DNA of 12,613 bases from Acidovorax delafieldii (lineage in GTDB: Bacteria; Pseudomonadota; Gammaproteobacteria; Burkholderiales; Burkholderiaceae_C): the NCBI GenBank assembly GCA_002327945.1, contig DCVY01000055.1, positions 2,756 through 15,368 on the forward strand, written 5' to 3'. Below the pieces are notes generated by a model, which was not told the DNA's origin, made no database searches, and worked only from the letters and a program-made list of their open reading frames with translations. Below, piece after piece: positions 6,724-12,613 of the stretch (its first letter is position 1; every line of letters starts with the position of its first letter). A program made the position numbers and the translations under genes.

Positions 6724-6752
6724 GGTTCAGGCTGTGCGGGTCTGCCTATAGT
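6724..6752 (+). promoter_or_regulatory. Candidate promoter -10 for flgA
   Basis: TATAGT at 6747-6752 is a good -10 match (five of six) lying about 60 nt before the flgA start. The region 17-18 nt upstream (GGTTCA/GGGTTC) is a poor -35, as expected if an activator is needed. By-eye call only. Confidence 0.25.
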
Positions 6753-6813
6753 TGCTGTGGTGAAATGGTCTGCCCGGTGGCTGGCAGTCCATGCGCCCGT
6801 CCAGGAGATCGCC

Positions 6814-7593
6814 ATGTCGCCCCTCGCCTCTTTTTCATCGCTGCCGTGGTTTTGCCTGCTGCGGTTGCGGCGCGCCTTGCTGCGCACGACGCTGGTGCTG
6901 GCGGGTTTGGGGCCTGCGCTTTGCAGCGGCCCGGCCCTGGCGCAGGCAGTGGCGGACCCGGCTGCGGATCTGGGGCCGCTGACGCAGCGCTGGCTGGACG
7001 ATGCGCTGGCGCGCAGCCAGCCTGCCGGCTTGCCCTTGCGCATGGAAGTCAGTGTGGGCCAGCTCGACAGCCGGCTGCGCCTGGCGCCATGCGCCCGCGT
7101 AGAGCCCTATTTGCCGTCCGGCGCGCGCCTGTGGGGGCGCACGCGCCTGGGGCTGCGCTGTGTGGAAGGTGCCACGGCCTGGAACGTTTTTCTGCCGGTG
7201 ACCATCAAGGCTTTTGGCCCGGCCTGGGTGCTGAACGGCAATGTCACCTCGGGTGCCGTGCTGGCGGCGGCAGATGCCAGCGAGGCCGAGGTCGATTGGG
7301 CTGCTGAAGCCGCGCCCGTCATCGCCAACCCCGAGCAGTGGGTGGGGCAGGTGGCCTCCCGCCAGCTGATGGCGGGGCAGGCGGTGCGCCAGTCCATGGT
7401 GCGGGCCCCCCATGTTTTCCGCACAGGTGCCCAGGTGCGGGTGGTGGCCCAGGGCCCGGGCTACGCGGTGACCTCCTCGGGCCAGGCCCTGTCGAATGGG
7501 GCGGTGGGGCAGACTATGCGTATCCGTATGGGTAATGGACGAATAATCTCCGGCATTGTGAACGAAGATGGGACGATTGACGCATCGCTTTGA
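6814..7593 (+). CDS. flgA: Flagellar P-ring assembly chaperone FlgA
   Basis: FlgA is the periplasmic chaperone that helps FlgI assemble into the P ring. The start at 6814 (MSPLASFSSLPWF) is chosen because AGGAG lies six bases before it; an in-frame ATG at 6757 lacks such a site and would bury the signal peptide. The 259-residue product has a basic, hydrophobic N-terminus (RLRRALLRTTLVLAGLGPAL) with a cleavage site near ALA|QA at about residues 43/44. The middle has RLRLAPCARVEPYLPSGARL then WGRTRLGLRCV, the usual FlgA cysteine-containing region. The C-terminal SAF domain (about 135-259) includes VASRQLMAGQAVRQSMV and ends LSNGAVGQTMRIRMGNGRII then SGIVNEDGTIDASL, which is diagnostic. It is divergent from flgB and followed by flgM. 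Confidence 0.96.
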   Translation: MSPLASFSSLPWFCLLRLRRALLRTTLVLAGLGPALCSGPALAQAVADPAADLGPLTQRWLDDALARSQPAGLPLRMEVSVGQLDSRLRLAPCARVEPYLPSGARLWGRTRLGLRCVEGATAWNVFLPVTIKAFGPAWVLNGNVTSGAVLAAADASEAEVDWAAEAAPVIANPEQWVGQVASRQLMAGQAVRQSMVRAPHVFRTGAQVRVVAQGPGYAVTSSGQALSNGAVGQTMRIRMGNGRIISGIVNEDGTIDASL

Positions 7594-7615
7594 TGCGACG
7601 ATGGTCAGAAATGGC

Positions 7616-7642
7616 TAAAGTCTCGTGCAAATGGGTCGAAAA
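7616..7642 (+). promoter_or_regulatory. Sigma-28 (FliA) promoter of flgM
   Basis: TAAAGTCT at 7616-7623 and GTCGAAAA at 7635-7642 are separated by 11 nt. The enterobacterial sigma-28 consensus is TAAAGTTT-N11-GCCGATAA, so the match is seven of eight and six of eight with exact spacing. It lies in the 93-nt flgA-flgM gap, and transcription would start about 35 nt before the flgM ATG. This fits the known dual control of flgM: read-through from flgA early and FliA-driven expression late. Confidence 0.8.
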
Positions 7643-7686
7643 CATTGCTACTGTGCCCCATATCGAGCGGGGTGGTGGAGAGAGCG

Positions 7687-8004
7687 ATGAAGATTGGTCA
7701 ACAACCGGAACTCCCGGGCGCACTCGCGCAGACAGGGCTGTCCAAACAGGCAAAAGCCCCGGCCGCCGCGGAAGAAGCGGCCAAAGGCGCAAGCTCTGCG
7801 TCGGCCGCTGGCGTGCCCGTCACGGTTTCCATGAGCGCTCGAACCCTTGCCCAGACGGCACGCAGCGTGGGCGATTTTGATGCGGGTCGGGTCAAGGCGG
7901 TGAAAGCTGCCATTGATCAAGGCACGTTCACCGTGGATGCCGAGGCCATTGCCGACAAGATGCTGTCCAACGCCCAGGAAATATTCTCCCGCTCCCGCGG
8001 TTGA
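7687..8004 (+). CDS. flgM: Anti-sigma-28 factor FlgM
   Basis: FlgM binds FliA and blocks late flagellar genes until the hook-basal body is complete, when FlgM is exported through it. The start at 7687 (MKIGQQPELPG) has GGAG six bases upstream; the upstream in-frame ATG at 7645 would lie at or before the sigma-28 transcription start. The 105-residue protein has an Ala/Ser/Lys-rich, probably disordered N-terminal half (residues 1-45). The C-terminal sigma-binding half follows: VTVSMSARTLAQTARSVGDF then DAGRVKAVKAAIDQGTFTVD and AEAIADKMLSNAQEIFSR. The FD..RV..VK.AI..G.(F/Y).(V/I)D...IA.KML pattern is diagnostic of FlgM. Its target gene fliA is present in the same window. Confidence 0.96.
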   Translation: MKIGQQPELPGALAQTGLSKQAKAPAAAEEAAKGASSASAAGVPVTVSMSARTLAQTARSVGDFDAGRVKAVKAAIDQGTFTVDAEAIADKMLSNAQEIFSRSRG

Positions 8005-8046
8005 GCCGTTTTCACCCTCCCCAGTCTTCAACCGCACACAGGCACC

Positions 8047-8412
8047 ATGCAGCTGGAAGACGCGCTCACCGCGGTAGAACATCAACTGGAAAGCGTCTCC
8101 AAAGCGCTGCTGGTGGCAGACCCGCAAGCGCTGGAATCGGGCAGCACCCAGCTGCGCGATGCGGCTGCACAGCTTTCGCAGGCCATAGTGCAGATTTCAC
8201 GGCAAGGCGTGGTGCCTGCTGACCTGCAAAAGCGCCTGCAGGCCCTCGGTGCGTTGCTGGGTGTTCAGCGCGAAAGCCTCGCCCGCCTGGCCGCCCTGAC
8301 CGAAAGACAAGCCGCGGGCTTGCTGCCCCCAGATGCCACCGCCACCTATGGCAGTGCCATGGGCGGTCGCAATTCGGGGAGCGTGGCCCGCATCTATCGT
8401 TCTGCCGGCTGA
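8047..8412 (+). CDS. flgN: FlgN-type export chaperone for hook-associated proteins
   Basis: FlgN is a cytoplasmic chaperone for the hook-filament junction proteins FlgK and FlgL. This 121-residue protein is almost wholly helical by appearance (MQLEDALTAVEHQLESVSKA; QLRDAAAQLSQAIVQISRQG; RLQALGALLGVQRESLARLA). It has a short flexible C-terminus ending ATYGSAMGGRNSGSVARIYR then SAG. Sequence conservation in FlgN is low, so the call rests on size, helical pattern, the C-terminal YG...R.Y tail and its place 42 nt after flgM, where flgN is normally found. The ribosome-binding site before the ATG is weak (AGG six bases upstream), suggesting some coupling to flgM. The stop codon is inside a seven-base tandem repeat. 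Confidence 0.88.
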   Translation: MQLEDALTAVEHQLESVSKALLVADPQALESGSTQLRDAAAQLSQAIVQISRQGVVPADLQKRLQALGALLGVQRESLARLAALTERQAAGLLPPDATATYGSAMGGRNSGSVARIYRSAG

Positions 8413-8435
8413 GAGCTGAGAGCTGAGAGCTGAGA
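8408..8435. repeat. Seven-base tandem repeat, four exact copies, spanning the flgN stop
   Basis: GCTGAGA is repeated four times without error (8408-8414, 8415-8421, 8422-8428, 8429-8435). The flgN TGA stop (8410-8412) lies in the first copy, so loss or gain of units leaves the encoded protein unchanged as long as one copy remains. It lies at the start of the flgN-fliA convergent gap. Confidence 0.9.
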
Positions 8436-8518
8436 ATTTGCGCATGGCGCACGCCACGCGGTAAAGCGCCGCAACCCCACCCCTCGATCAGAAATCGCCG
8501 CGCCCGGTCAGTCTGGGG
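8413..8518. other. Convergent gap between flgN and fliA
   Basis: Two transcription units end here. Besides the tandem repeat there is an imperfect dyad at 8441-8460: CGC/GCG outer arms and TGGCG/CGCCA inner arms, with an A-C mismatch and a two-base centre. It has no adjoining T tract. It might contribute to termination on both strands, but I see no standard rho-independent terminator. Confidence 0.4.
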
Positions 8519-9235
8519 TCAGTGGCTGCGCATCTTGGCGCGCAGCCGGGCAATCGACTGGCTGTGCAATTGGCACACCCGTGATTCCGTGACGCCCAGC
8601 ACCGCCGCAATTTCCTTGAGGTTCATGTCATGCTCGTAATACATGCCCATGATGTGTTGTTCGCGCTCGGGCAGGCTCTGGATGGCCTGGACCAGCGCGG
8701 CGCGCAGCCGGTGGTCGCGCAATAGTTCGAGGGGATCAGCGTCGCTGTCGGCCGCGTGGCGGTCCAGAAAACTTTCCTCGTCCTCGTGGCTGTGGGTCAT
8801 GTCTTCCAGGTACACCAGCTGCGTGCCCCGCACCTTGCCGAGCAGGCTCTGGTATTCGGCCAGGGGCATGCCCATCTCGGCGGCAATTTCTGACTCCAGC
8901 GGGCTGCGCCCCAGCTTTTGCTCCAGCCGGTGCAGGGCGTGCTCGATGTCTTTCTGGCTCTTGCGCGAACTGCGGGACATCCAGTCGCCTTCGCGCAACT
9001 CATCGAGCATCGCACCGCGGATGCGCTGGGTGGCGAAGGTTTCGAATTGCACCCCCTGGAAGACTTCGTAGCGGGAAAGTGCCTCTGCCAGGCCCATCAT
9101 TCCGACCTGGATCAGGTCGTCCACTTCCACATTGGGGGGCAGCTTGGCAATCATGTGGTGGGCGATCCGGCGAACCAGCGGTACATGCTGGCGGATCAGC
9201 GCATCACGATCGAGCTGGCCTTTGGCGGTATACAT
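8519..9235 (-). CDS. fliA: RNA polymerase sigma factor for flagellar genes, FliA (sigma-28)
   Basis: FliA directs RNA polymerase to late flagellar, motor and chemotaxis promoters and is held inactive by FlgM. The 238-residue protein has region 2 at about 15-85 (RQHVPLVRRIAHHMIAKLPP, VDDLIQVGMMGLAEALSRYE and FETFATQRIRGAMLDELR), region 3 at about 100-150, and region 4 at about 175-235 with the helix-turn-helix MNLKEIAAVLGVTESRVCQL then HSQSIARLRAKM. The start MYTAKGQLDRD at 9235 is preferred because it lies 4 nt after the flhG-like stop and fits the family N-terminus. An in-frame ATG at 9259 would add eight residues and overlap the upstream gene. It is the last gene of the flhA-flhF-flhG-fliA unit. 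Confidence 0.97.
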   Translation of the reverse strand: MYTAKGQLDRDALIRQHVPLVRRIAHHMIAKLPPNVEVDDLIQVGMMGLAEALSRYEVFQGVQFETFATQRIRGAMLDELREGDWMSRSSRKSQKDIEHALHRLEQKLGRSPLESEIAAEMGMPLAEYQSLLGKVRGTQLVYLEDMTHSHEDEESFLDRHAADSDADPLELLRDHRLRAALVQAIQSLPEREQHIMGMYYEHDMNLKEIAAVLGVTESRVCQLHSQSIARLRAKMRSH

Positions 9236-9239
9236 CAGA

Positions 9240-10037
9240 TCAGTGGCTCCGAACACCATGCGACGGCAGGCCGGTCAGGTTGTGGGTGGGCATGGCAGAC
9301 ATTGTTCCACTGATGGTGCCCGCGTTTTCCAGCAGTTGCAAGGCAAGGCGCTGCACGTCCTGGCCACTGTGGGCGAACAGGGTCGTGGTGCGCATGCGCC
9401 CACCCAGGTGACGGTCTGCGCACTGCTGCAAGGTGCGCAGCGCACCCGCTGCCTTGCGGCGTTCCGGCGCACTGTTTTCCTGCAATACCGCAGCCACAGT
9501 GCAAGGCAGGCCTGTATGCAGCACGATCTGCTTGAGGGTCTGGTAGCTCGTGAGCACGCCTGCGGCGCCGGGTGGCATCACGACCAGGGGTGTTGTGGCC
9601 GTGTGCGTGAGCAGCGGGCCGAGCATGCTGGCCGGCGCATGAAGCACCAGCAGCCCGTAGGCGCGAAAATAGGGCAGCAGCCCTTGCAGCGGAGCGGCAT
9701 CGCCTGCCTGGGCGATGCGCGCCAGTTCGGGCAGCCCTCTGGCCGCAGGCAGAACGGCGAGCGACGAGGCCATGGCCCCCAGGTCGAGGCTTGCACCCTC
9801 ATGCCACGGTGCCTGTCTGAGCAGATGGTGGAGCCCGGGGGATGCCTCGGTTTCATAGGCGGTGCCATCCAGCACCACCACCGGGTAGCCCAGGCGTTGC
9901 AGGCTGGCACACAGCTGCCAGAGCGTCTCCAGACCGCTTTGTGCCTGCCCCTGGCTGGCCACGGCCAGTACGCGCAATTCAGACTGCGGTGTGAAGCTGT
10001 GCAGGCCGGCACCCTGGTGAAAACTGGTGTCAAGCAT
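9240..10037 (-). CDS. flhG: FlhG-like (MinD/ParA-fold) protein lacking the Walker A motif
   Basis: FlhG (FleN/YlxH) is a MinD-type ATPase that controls flagellar number and stimulates FlhF GTPase. The position between flhF and fliA and the opening strand pattern LRVLAVAS...LASLQRLGYPVVVLDG-like layout (residues 21-58) support homology. The deviant Walker A sequence KGGVGKT is absent: here residues 28-38 read SQGQAQSGLET. The usual DAD motif is replaced by DGT at 57-59. The N-terminus, HQGAGLHS at 7-14, resembles a decayed DQAxxLR FlhF-activating motif. The rest keeps a MinD-like hydrophobic pattern (SLAVLPAARGLPEL; YGLLVLHAP; TPLVVMPPGAAGVLTSYQTL). ATP hydrolysis by this 265-residue protein is therefore doubtful. 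The ATG at 10037 overlaps the flhF stop by 8 nt and has GGGGA seven bases upstream; a TTG two codons earlier is less likely. Confidence 0.8.
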   Translation of the reverse strand: MLDTSFHQGAGLHSFTPQSELRVLAVASQGQAQSGLETLWQLCASLQRLGYPVVVLDGTAYETEASPGLHHLLRQAPWHEGASLDLGAMASSLAVLPAARGLPELARIAQAGDAAPLQGLLPYFRAYGLLVLHAPASMLGPLLTHTATTPLVVMPPGAAGVLTSYQTLKQIVLHTGLPCTVAAVLQENSAPERRKAAGALRTLQQCADRHLGGRMRTTTLFAHSGQDVQRLALQLLENAGTISGTMSAMPTHNLTGLPSHGVRSH

Positions 10038-11538
10038 CTGCAAATCCCCGTTCGGTCATGGCGTCGGGCGAGTGCGAGAAAAAGAAGTTCAGATCGGCCG
10101 CCCTGGGGTCGAACGCCGATTTGGTCGGTGCGCGCATCGAGGTGCTGATGAGCTGGTGCGCATCGGCAGTGTCCCAGTCTTCGGGCACGCGCTGGCCGTT
10201 GGTGATGCCGCGCAGCACCATCTGGTGGCGAATCAGGGCATCCAGGGCGGGGCCCAGCTTGACGGCTTCGTCCACCTTGGAAAGGATGGCCTGCTGCGAT
10301 TCGCTGGCCTTGAAGGCGGTGAGCACATCGTCGAGCGTGTCGCCGTGGCAGCCGGCGTTCAGCACCAGCAGGCGGTTGACGTTGGGCAGATCCAGCACGT
10401 CCAGCATGTCGCGCTTGCGCGGATCGCGCGGCGCCACGCCCGTGGTGTCGATCAGCACCATCTTCTTGCCGCTGAGCAGCCCGAGCAGGTCCTGCAGCGC
10501 AGCGCGGTCATGGGCCAGGTGGGCCACGATGCCCAGCATGCGCCCGTAGGTGCGCAGCTGCTCATGGGCGCCCACGCGATACGTGTCCAGCGTGATCAGC
10601 CCCACGCTGGCAGGCCCATGGATGCGTGCGCAATGGGCGGCCAGCTTGGCGGTGGTGGTCGTCTTGCCCACGCCAGTGGAGCCCACCAGCGCAAAGATGC
10701 CGCCTTCTTCGTACAGCGGTGGCGCCTGCCTGTCGGTCTTGAGGTTGCGCTCCAGCACGTCCATGAGCCAGCGCACGGATTCGGCCGCCGACAGCTCTTC
10801 GGGCATGCGCTCCAGGATGGCGCGCGACAGGGCAGGCGAATAGCCGGCGCGAATCAGCTTGAGCATCAGATTGGACTGGATCGGGTTTTGCCGGGCCTGG
10901 CCCAGCCACGACAGCGTGTTGAACCGGTCTTCAATCAGCTCCTTCATGGCCTGCAGTTCGTTCATCAGGCTTTGCTGGCCCGCCGAGGATGCGGGTGCGA
11001 CCACCACCTGGGGTTCGGGGCGGCGGCGGGGCGCAGGCTCCGCGGGCCGGTCTATGGAAGTGGCACGCAACGGGTTGTGGCGCGCCACCTGCATCGGCGC
11101 CTGCGCCTGTGGTGTGGGCATGCGCTCGCGATCCGTCGTGGGGTCGCGGCTGCGGTCGGTGAGGGTGGGCGTGTCGGCAGGGCCGTTCAGCGCCTCGTGG
11201 CGGCGCCGCAGCATGCGTTCGCGCACATAGTCCTGAAAGGAAAGCGTGCTCATGGCCAGCTGTTCCGTGTCTTCTTCCACCGGATTGCGCGCGGCGGGTG
11301 CCGGGGCGCCTGCCGCCGTGCGGGCGGCGCGTTGCGAGGCCGGTGTCAGATGCGCCTGCGTGCCCGAAGCCGCGCTGCCGCTGCCCAGGTCCGACAGTGT
11401 GTCTTCTGCGGTGGCCACCACCTCCACGCCGTTGGCCGTGGGGCGGTTGGACAGGATGAGCGTGCCTTCGCCAAACGCCATGCGCGCTTTGGCCAGAGCC
11501 TCCCGGGAGGTGGGGGCAGTAAAGCGTTTGATGTTCAT
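10030..11538 (-). CDS. flhF: Flagellar biosynthesis GTPase FlhF
   Basis: FlhF is an SRP-family GTPase that directs flagellar placement and early basal-body assembly at the membrane. The 502-residue protein starts MNIKRFTAPTSREALAKARM, the conserved FlhF N-terminus. A long Pro/Ala/Arg-rich, probably disordered stretch (about 55-185) follows. The NG domain begins near 190. G1 is GSTGVGKTTTT at 286-296, the SRP-type DTYRVGAHEQL is at 318-328, G3 reads DTTG at 364-367, and SKVDE at 420-424 takes the place of the usual TKLDE. NGQRVPEDW near 447-455 is typical of FlhF. G3 more often reads DTAG, a conservative change. The ATG overlaps the flhA stop in an ATGA, with AGG nine bases upstream inside flhA, so translation is probably coupled. 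Confidence 0.97.
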   Translation of the reverse strand: MNIKRFTAPTSREALAKARMAFGEGTLILSNRPTANGVEVVATAEDTLSDLGSGSAASGTQAHLTPASQRAARTAAGAPAPAARNPVEEDTEQLAMSTLSFQDYVRERMLRRRHEALNGPADTPTLTDRSRDPTTDRERMPTPQAQAPMQVARHNPLRATSIDRPAEPAPRRRPEPQVVVAPASSAGQQSLMNELQAMKELIEDRFNTLSWLGQARQNPIQSNLMLKLIRAGYSPALSRAILERMPEELSAAESVRWLMDVLERNLKTDRQAPPLYEEGGIFALVGSTGVGKTTTTAKLAAHCARIHGPASVGLITLDTYRVGAHEQLRTYGRMLGIVAHLAHDRAALQDLLGLLSGKKMVLIDTTGVAPRDPRKRDMLDVLDLPNVNRLLVLNAGCHGDTLDDVLTAFKASESQQAILSKVDEAVKLGPALDALIRHQMVLRGITNGQRVPEDWDTADAHQLISTSMRAPTKSAFDPRAADLNFFFSHSPDAMTERGFADA

Positions 11539-12613
11539 GCGGATGCACCTTTGAGGATGGGCCCGATACGGATGGTGTGGGTCTCGGGAATTTCACTGTG
11601 CGCAAGCACCTGCAGGCGAGGCGCTACGCGACGCACCAGCCGGGCAATGGCGGTGCGAATCTGGTCGGGCACCAGCAGGCAGGCGGGCAAGCCCATCTCT
11701 TCCTGCTTCATTGCCACTTCGGCGGCTTTTTGCGTCAGGATGTCTGCCACGCCGGGGTCGAGTGCGGGGCCTGCGGCATTGCCCAGGGCCTGCACCAGCA
11801 GGCGTTCCAGCCCGGGTTCGATGGCAATGACGCTGAGTTCGCGTGTGGGGCCGTAAATTTGCTGCACGATGGCGGGCGACAGCGCAATGCGCACCCGCCG
11901 TGCCAGCTCTGCCGGGTCCGAGATGCCCACGGCATGCTCGGCCAGCGTCTCGATGATGGTGCGGATATCGCGAATGTGCACCGATTCCTCCAGCAGCAGC
12001 TGGAGAACTTTCTGGAACGTTGCGATAGAAACCATTTTCGGGACCACTTCTTCGATGAGTTTCGGGGCCAGCTTGGCCACATGCTCCACCAGCTGCTGGG
12101 TTTCCGTGCGGCTGAGGAGCTTGGCTGCTTGCACTTGCATCAAGTGTGACAAATGGGTGGCCATCACGGTTTCGGAATCAACCACGGTAAAACCCGCCAT
12201 TTGTGCCGCTTCCTTCTGGCGTTCGTCGATCCAGTGCGCGGGCAGGCCAAAAGCGGGGTCGGTGGTGGGTGTGCCGATCAGCGGCGTGGTGATGCCGCCG
12301 GGGTTGATGGCCAGGAACATGCCGGGGAAGGCCTCGCCTTCGCCCACCACCACGCCACGCAGCGTGATGCGGTAGCCACTGGGCTTTAATTCGAGGTTGT
12401 CGCGCACATGCACGGCGGGCGGCAGAAAGCCCACTTCCTGCGCAAACTTGCGGCGCACGCCCTTGATGCGGGTGAGCAGGTCGCCCTGGCGGCTCTTGTC
12501 CACCAGCGTGATCAGCCGGTAGCCCAGCTCCAGCCCCAGCAGGTCCACGGGCTGCAGGTCGTCCCAGGTGGCTTCGCCGTCGCTGACCGGGGCGGGCGGG
12601 GCCTCGACGGCTG
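11535..12613 (-). CDS. flhA: Flagellar type III export gate protein FlhA, C-terminal part (cut by window edge)
   Basis: FlhA is the inner-membrane export gate whose cytoplasmic domain docks chaperone-substrate complexes. The window holds the last 358 residues; the N-terminal membrane segments lie beyond 12613. The visible part opens with a linker (AVEAPPAPVSDGEATWDDLQ) and then VDLLGLELGYRLITLVD, the conserved start of the cytoplasmic domain. Next come SRQGDLLTRIKGVRRKFAQE, HVRDNLELKPSGYRITLRG, ESVHIRDIRTIIETLAEHA and SPAIVQQIYGPTRELSVIAI. The protein ends HTIRIGPILKGASA. The codon at 12546-12548 is an internal GTG valine, not a start, because the frame is open to the window edge. The stop overlaps flhF by 4 nt. 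Confidence 0.97.
   Translation of the reverse strand, partial: AVEAPPAPVSDGEATWDDLQPVDLLGLELGYRLITLVDKSRQGDLLTRIKGVRRKFAQEVGFLPPAVHVRDNLELKPSGYRITLRGVVVGEGEAFPGMFLAINPGGITTPLIGTPTTDPAFGLPAHWIDERQKEAAQMAGFTVVDSETVMATHLSHLMQVQAAKLLSRTETQQLVEHVAKLAPKLIEEVVPKMVSIATFQKVLQLLLEESVHIRDIRTIIETLAEHAVGISDPAELARRVRIALSPAIVQQIYGPTRELSVIAIEPGLERLLVQALGNAAGPALDPGVADILTQKAAEVAMKQEEMGLPACLLVPDQIRTAIARLVRRVAPRLQVLAHSEIPETHTIRIGPILKGASA

Larger units (their letters stand above)
6598..6813. promoter_or_regulatory. Divergent flgB / flgA promoter region
   Basis: This 216-nt non-coding stretch separates the divergent flgB and flgA starts, so it must hold the control elements for both units. It is locally richer in A/T than its surroundings around 6655-6690. 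In enterobacteria, and in many betaproteobacteria, these are class II promoters activated by FlhD4C2. I could not assign a convincing FlhDC box by eye. No gene is seen inside. Confidence 0.7.

Noticed and set aside
8441..8460. Bidirectional rho-independent terminator between flgN and fliA
   Set aside because: The dyad has a mismatch, a two-base centre and no T tract on either strand, so it was kept only as a note.
10027..11856. A 609-codon plus-strand open frame opposite flhF and flhA
   Set aside because: It is antisense to two unmistakable conserved genes, has a His/Gln/Gly/Arg-rich composition typical of GC-rich shadow frames, and shows no recognisable domain.
12546..12548. GTG as the start codon of flhA
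   Set aside because: The frame is open beyond it to the window edge, and the residue matches a conserved internal valine at the start of the FlhA cytoplasmic domain.

Overview
The window is a chromosomal flagellar gene cluster from a GC-rich betaproteobacterium. Its protein sequences and gene order fit Burkholderiales, most likely a Comamonadaceae member of the Acidovorax/Comamonas/Delftia kind; this is inferred from recognition, not from a search. Nearly all of the DNA is coding. No insertion sequence, phage gene, tRNA, rRNA or CRISPR array is visible.

Layout: (1) On the minus strand from 6597 down to 1 runs the rod-hook-ring operon flgB-flgC-flgD-flgE-flgF-flgG-flgH, then an unassigned exported protein gene (365-1342), then the start of flgI, which is cut by the window edge. 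(2) Divergent from flgB, on the plus strand, are flgA (6814-7593), flgM (7687-8004) and flgN (8047-8412): the P-ring chaperone, the anti-sigma-28 factor and the hook-junction export chaperone. A convincing sigma-28 promoter lies between flgA and flgM. (3) Converging on flgN, on the minus strand, is flhA (cut at the right edge), flhF, an flhG-like gene and fliA, joined by overlaps of 4 and 8 nt and a 4-nt gap.

The genes form one programme. FlhA is the export gate. FlhF and the FlhG-like protein normally set where and how many flagella are built. FlgB/C/F/G build the rod, FlgD caps the growing hook and FlgE is the hook. FlgA, FlgH and FlgI make the P and L rings. FlgM holds FliA (sigma-28) inactive until the hook is complete.

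The least ordinary items are: the secreted, two-cysteine protein encoded between the L-ring and P-ring genes; an FlhG homologue that has lost its Walker A ATP-binding motif but keeps a degenerate FlhF-activating N-terminus; a perfect palindrome upstream of flgI; a drop in GC content over flgE; and several short tandem repeats (flgD N-terminus, flgN stop codon).
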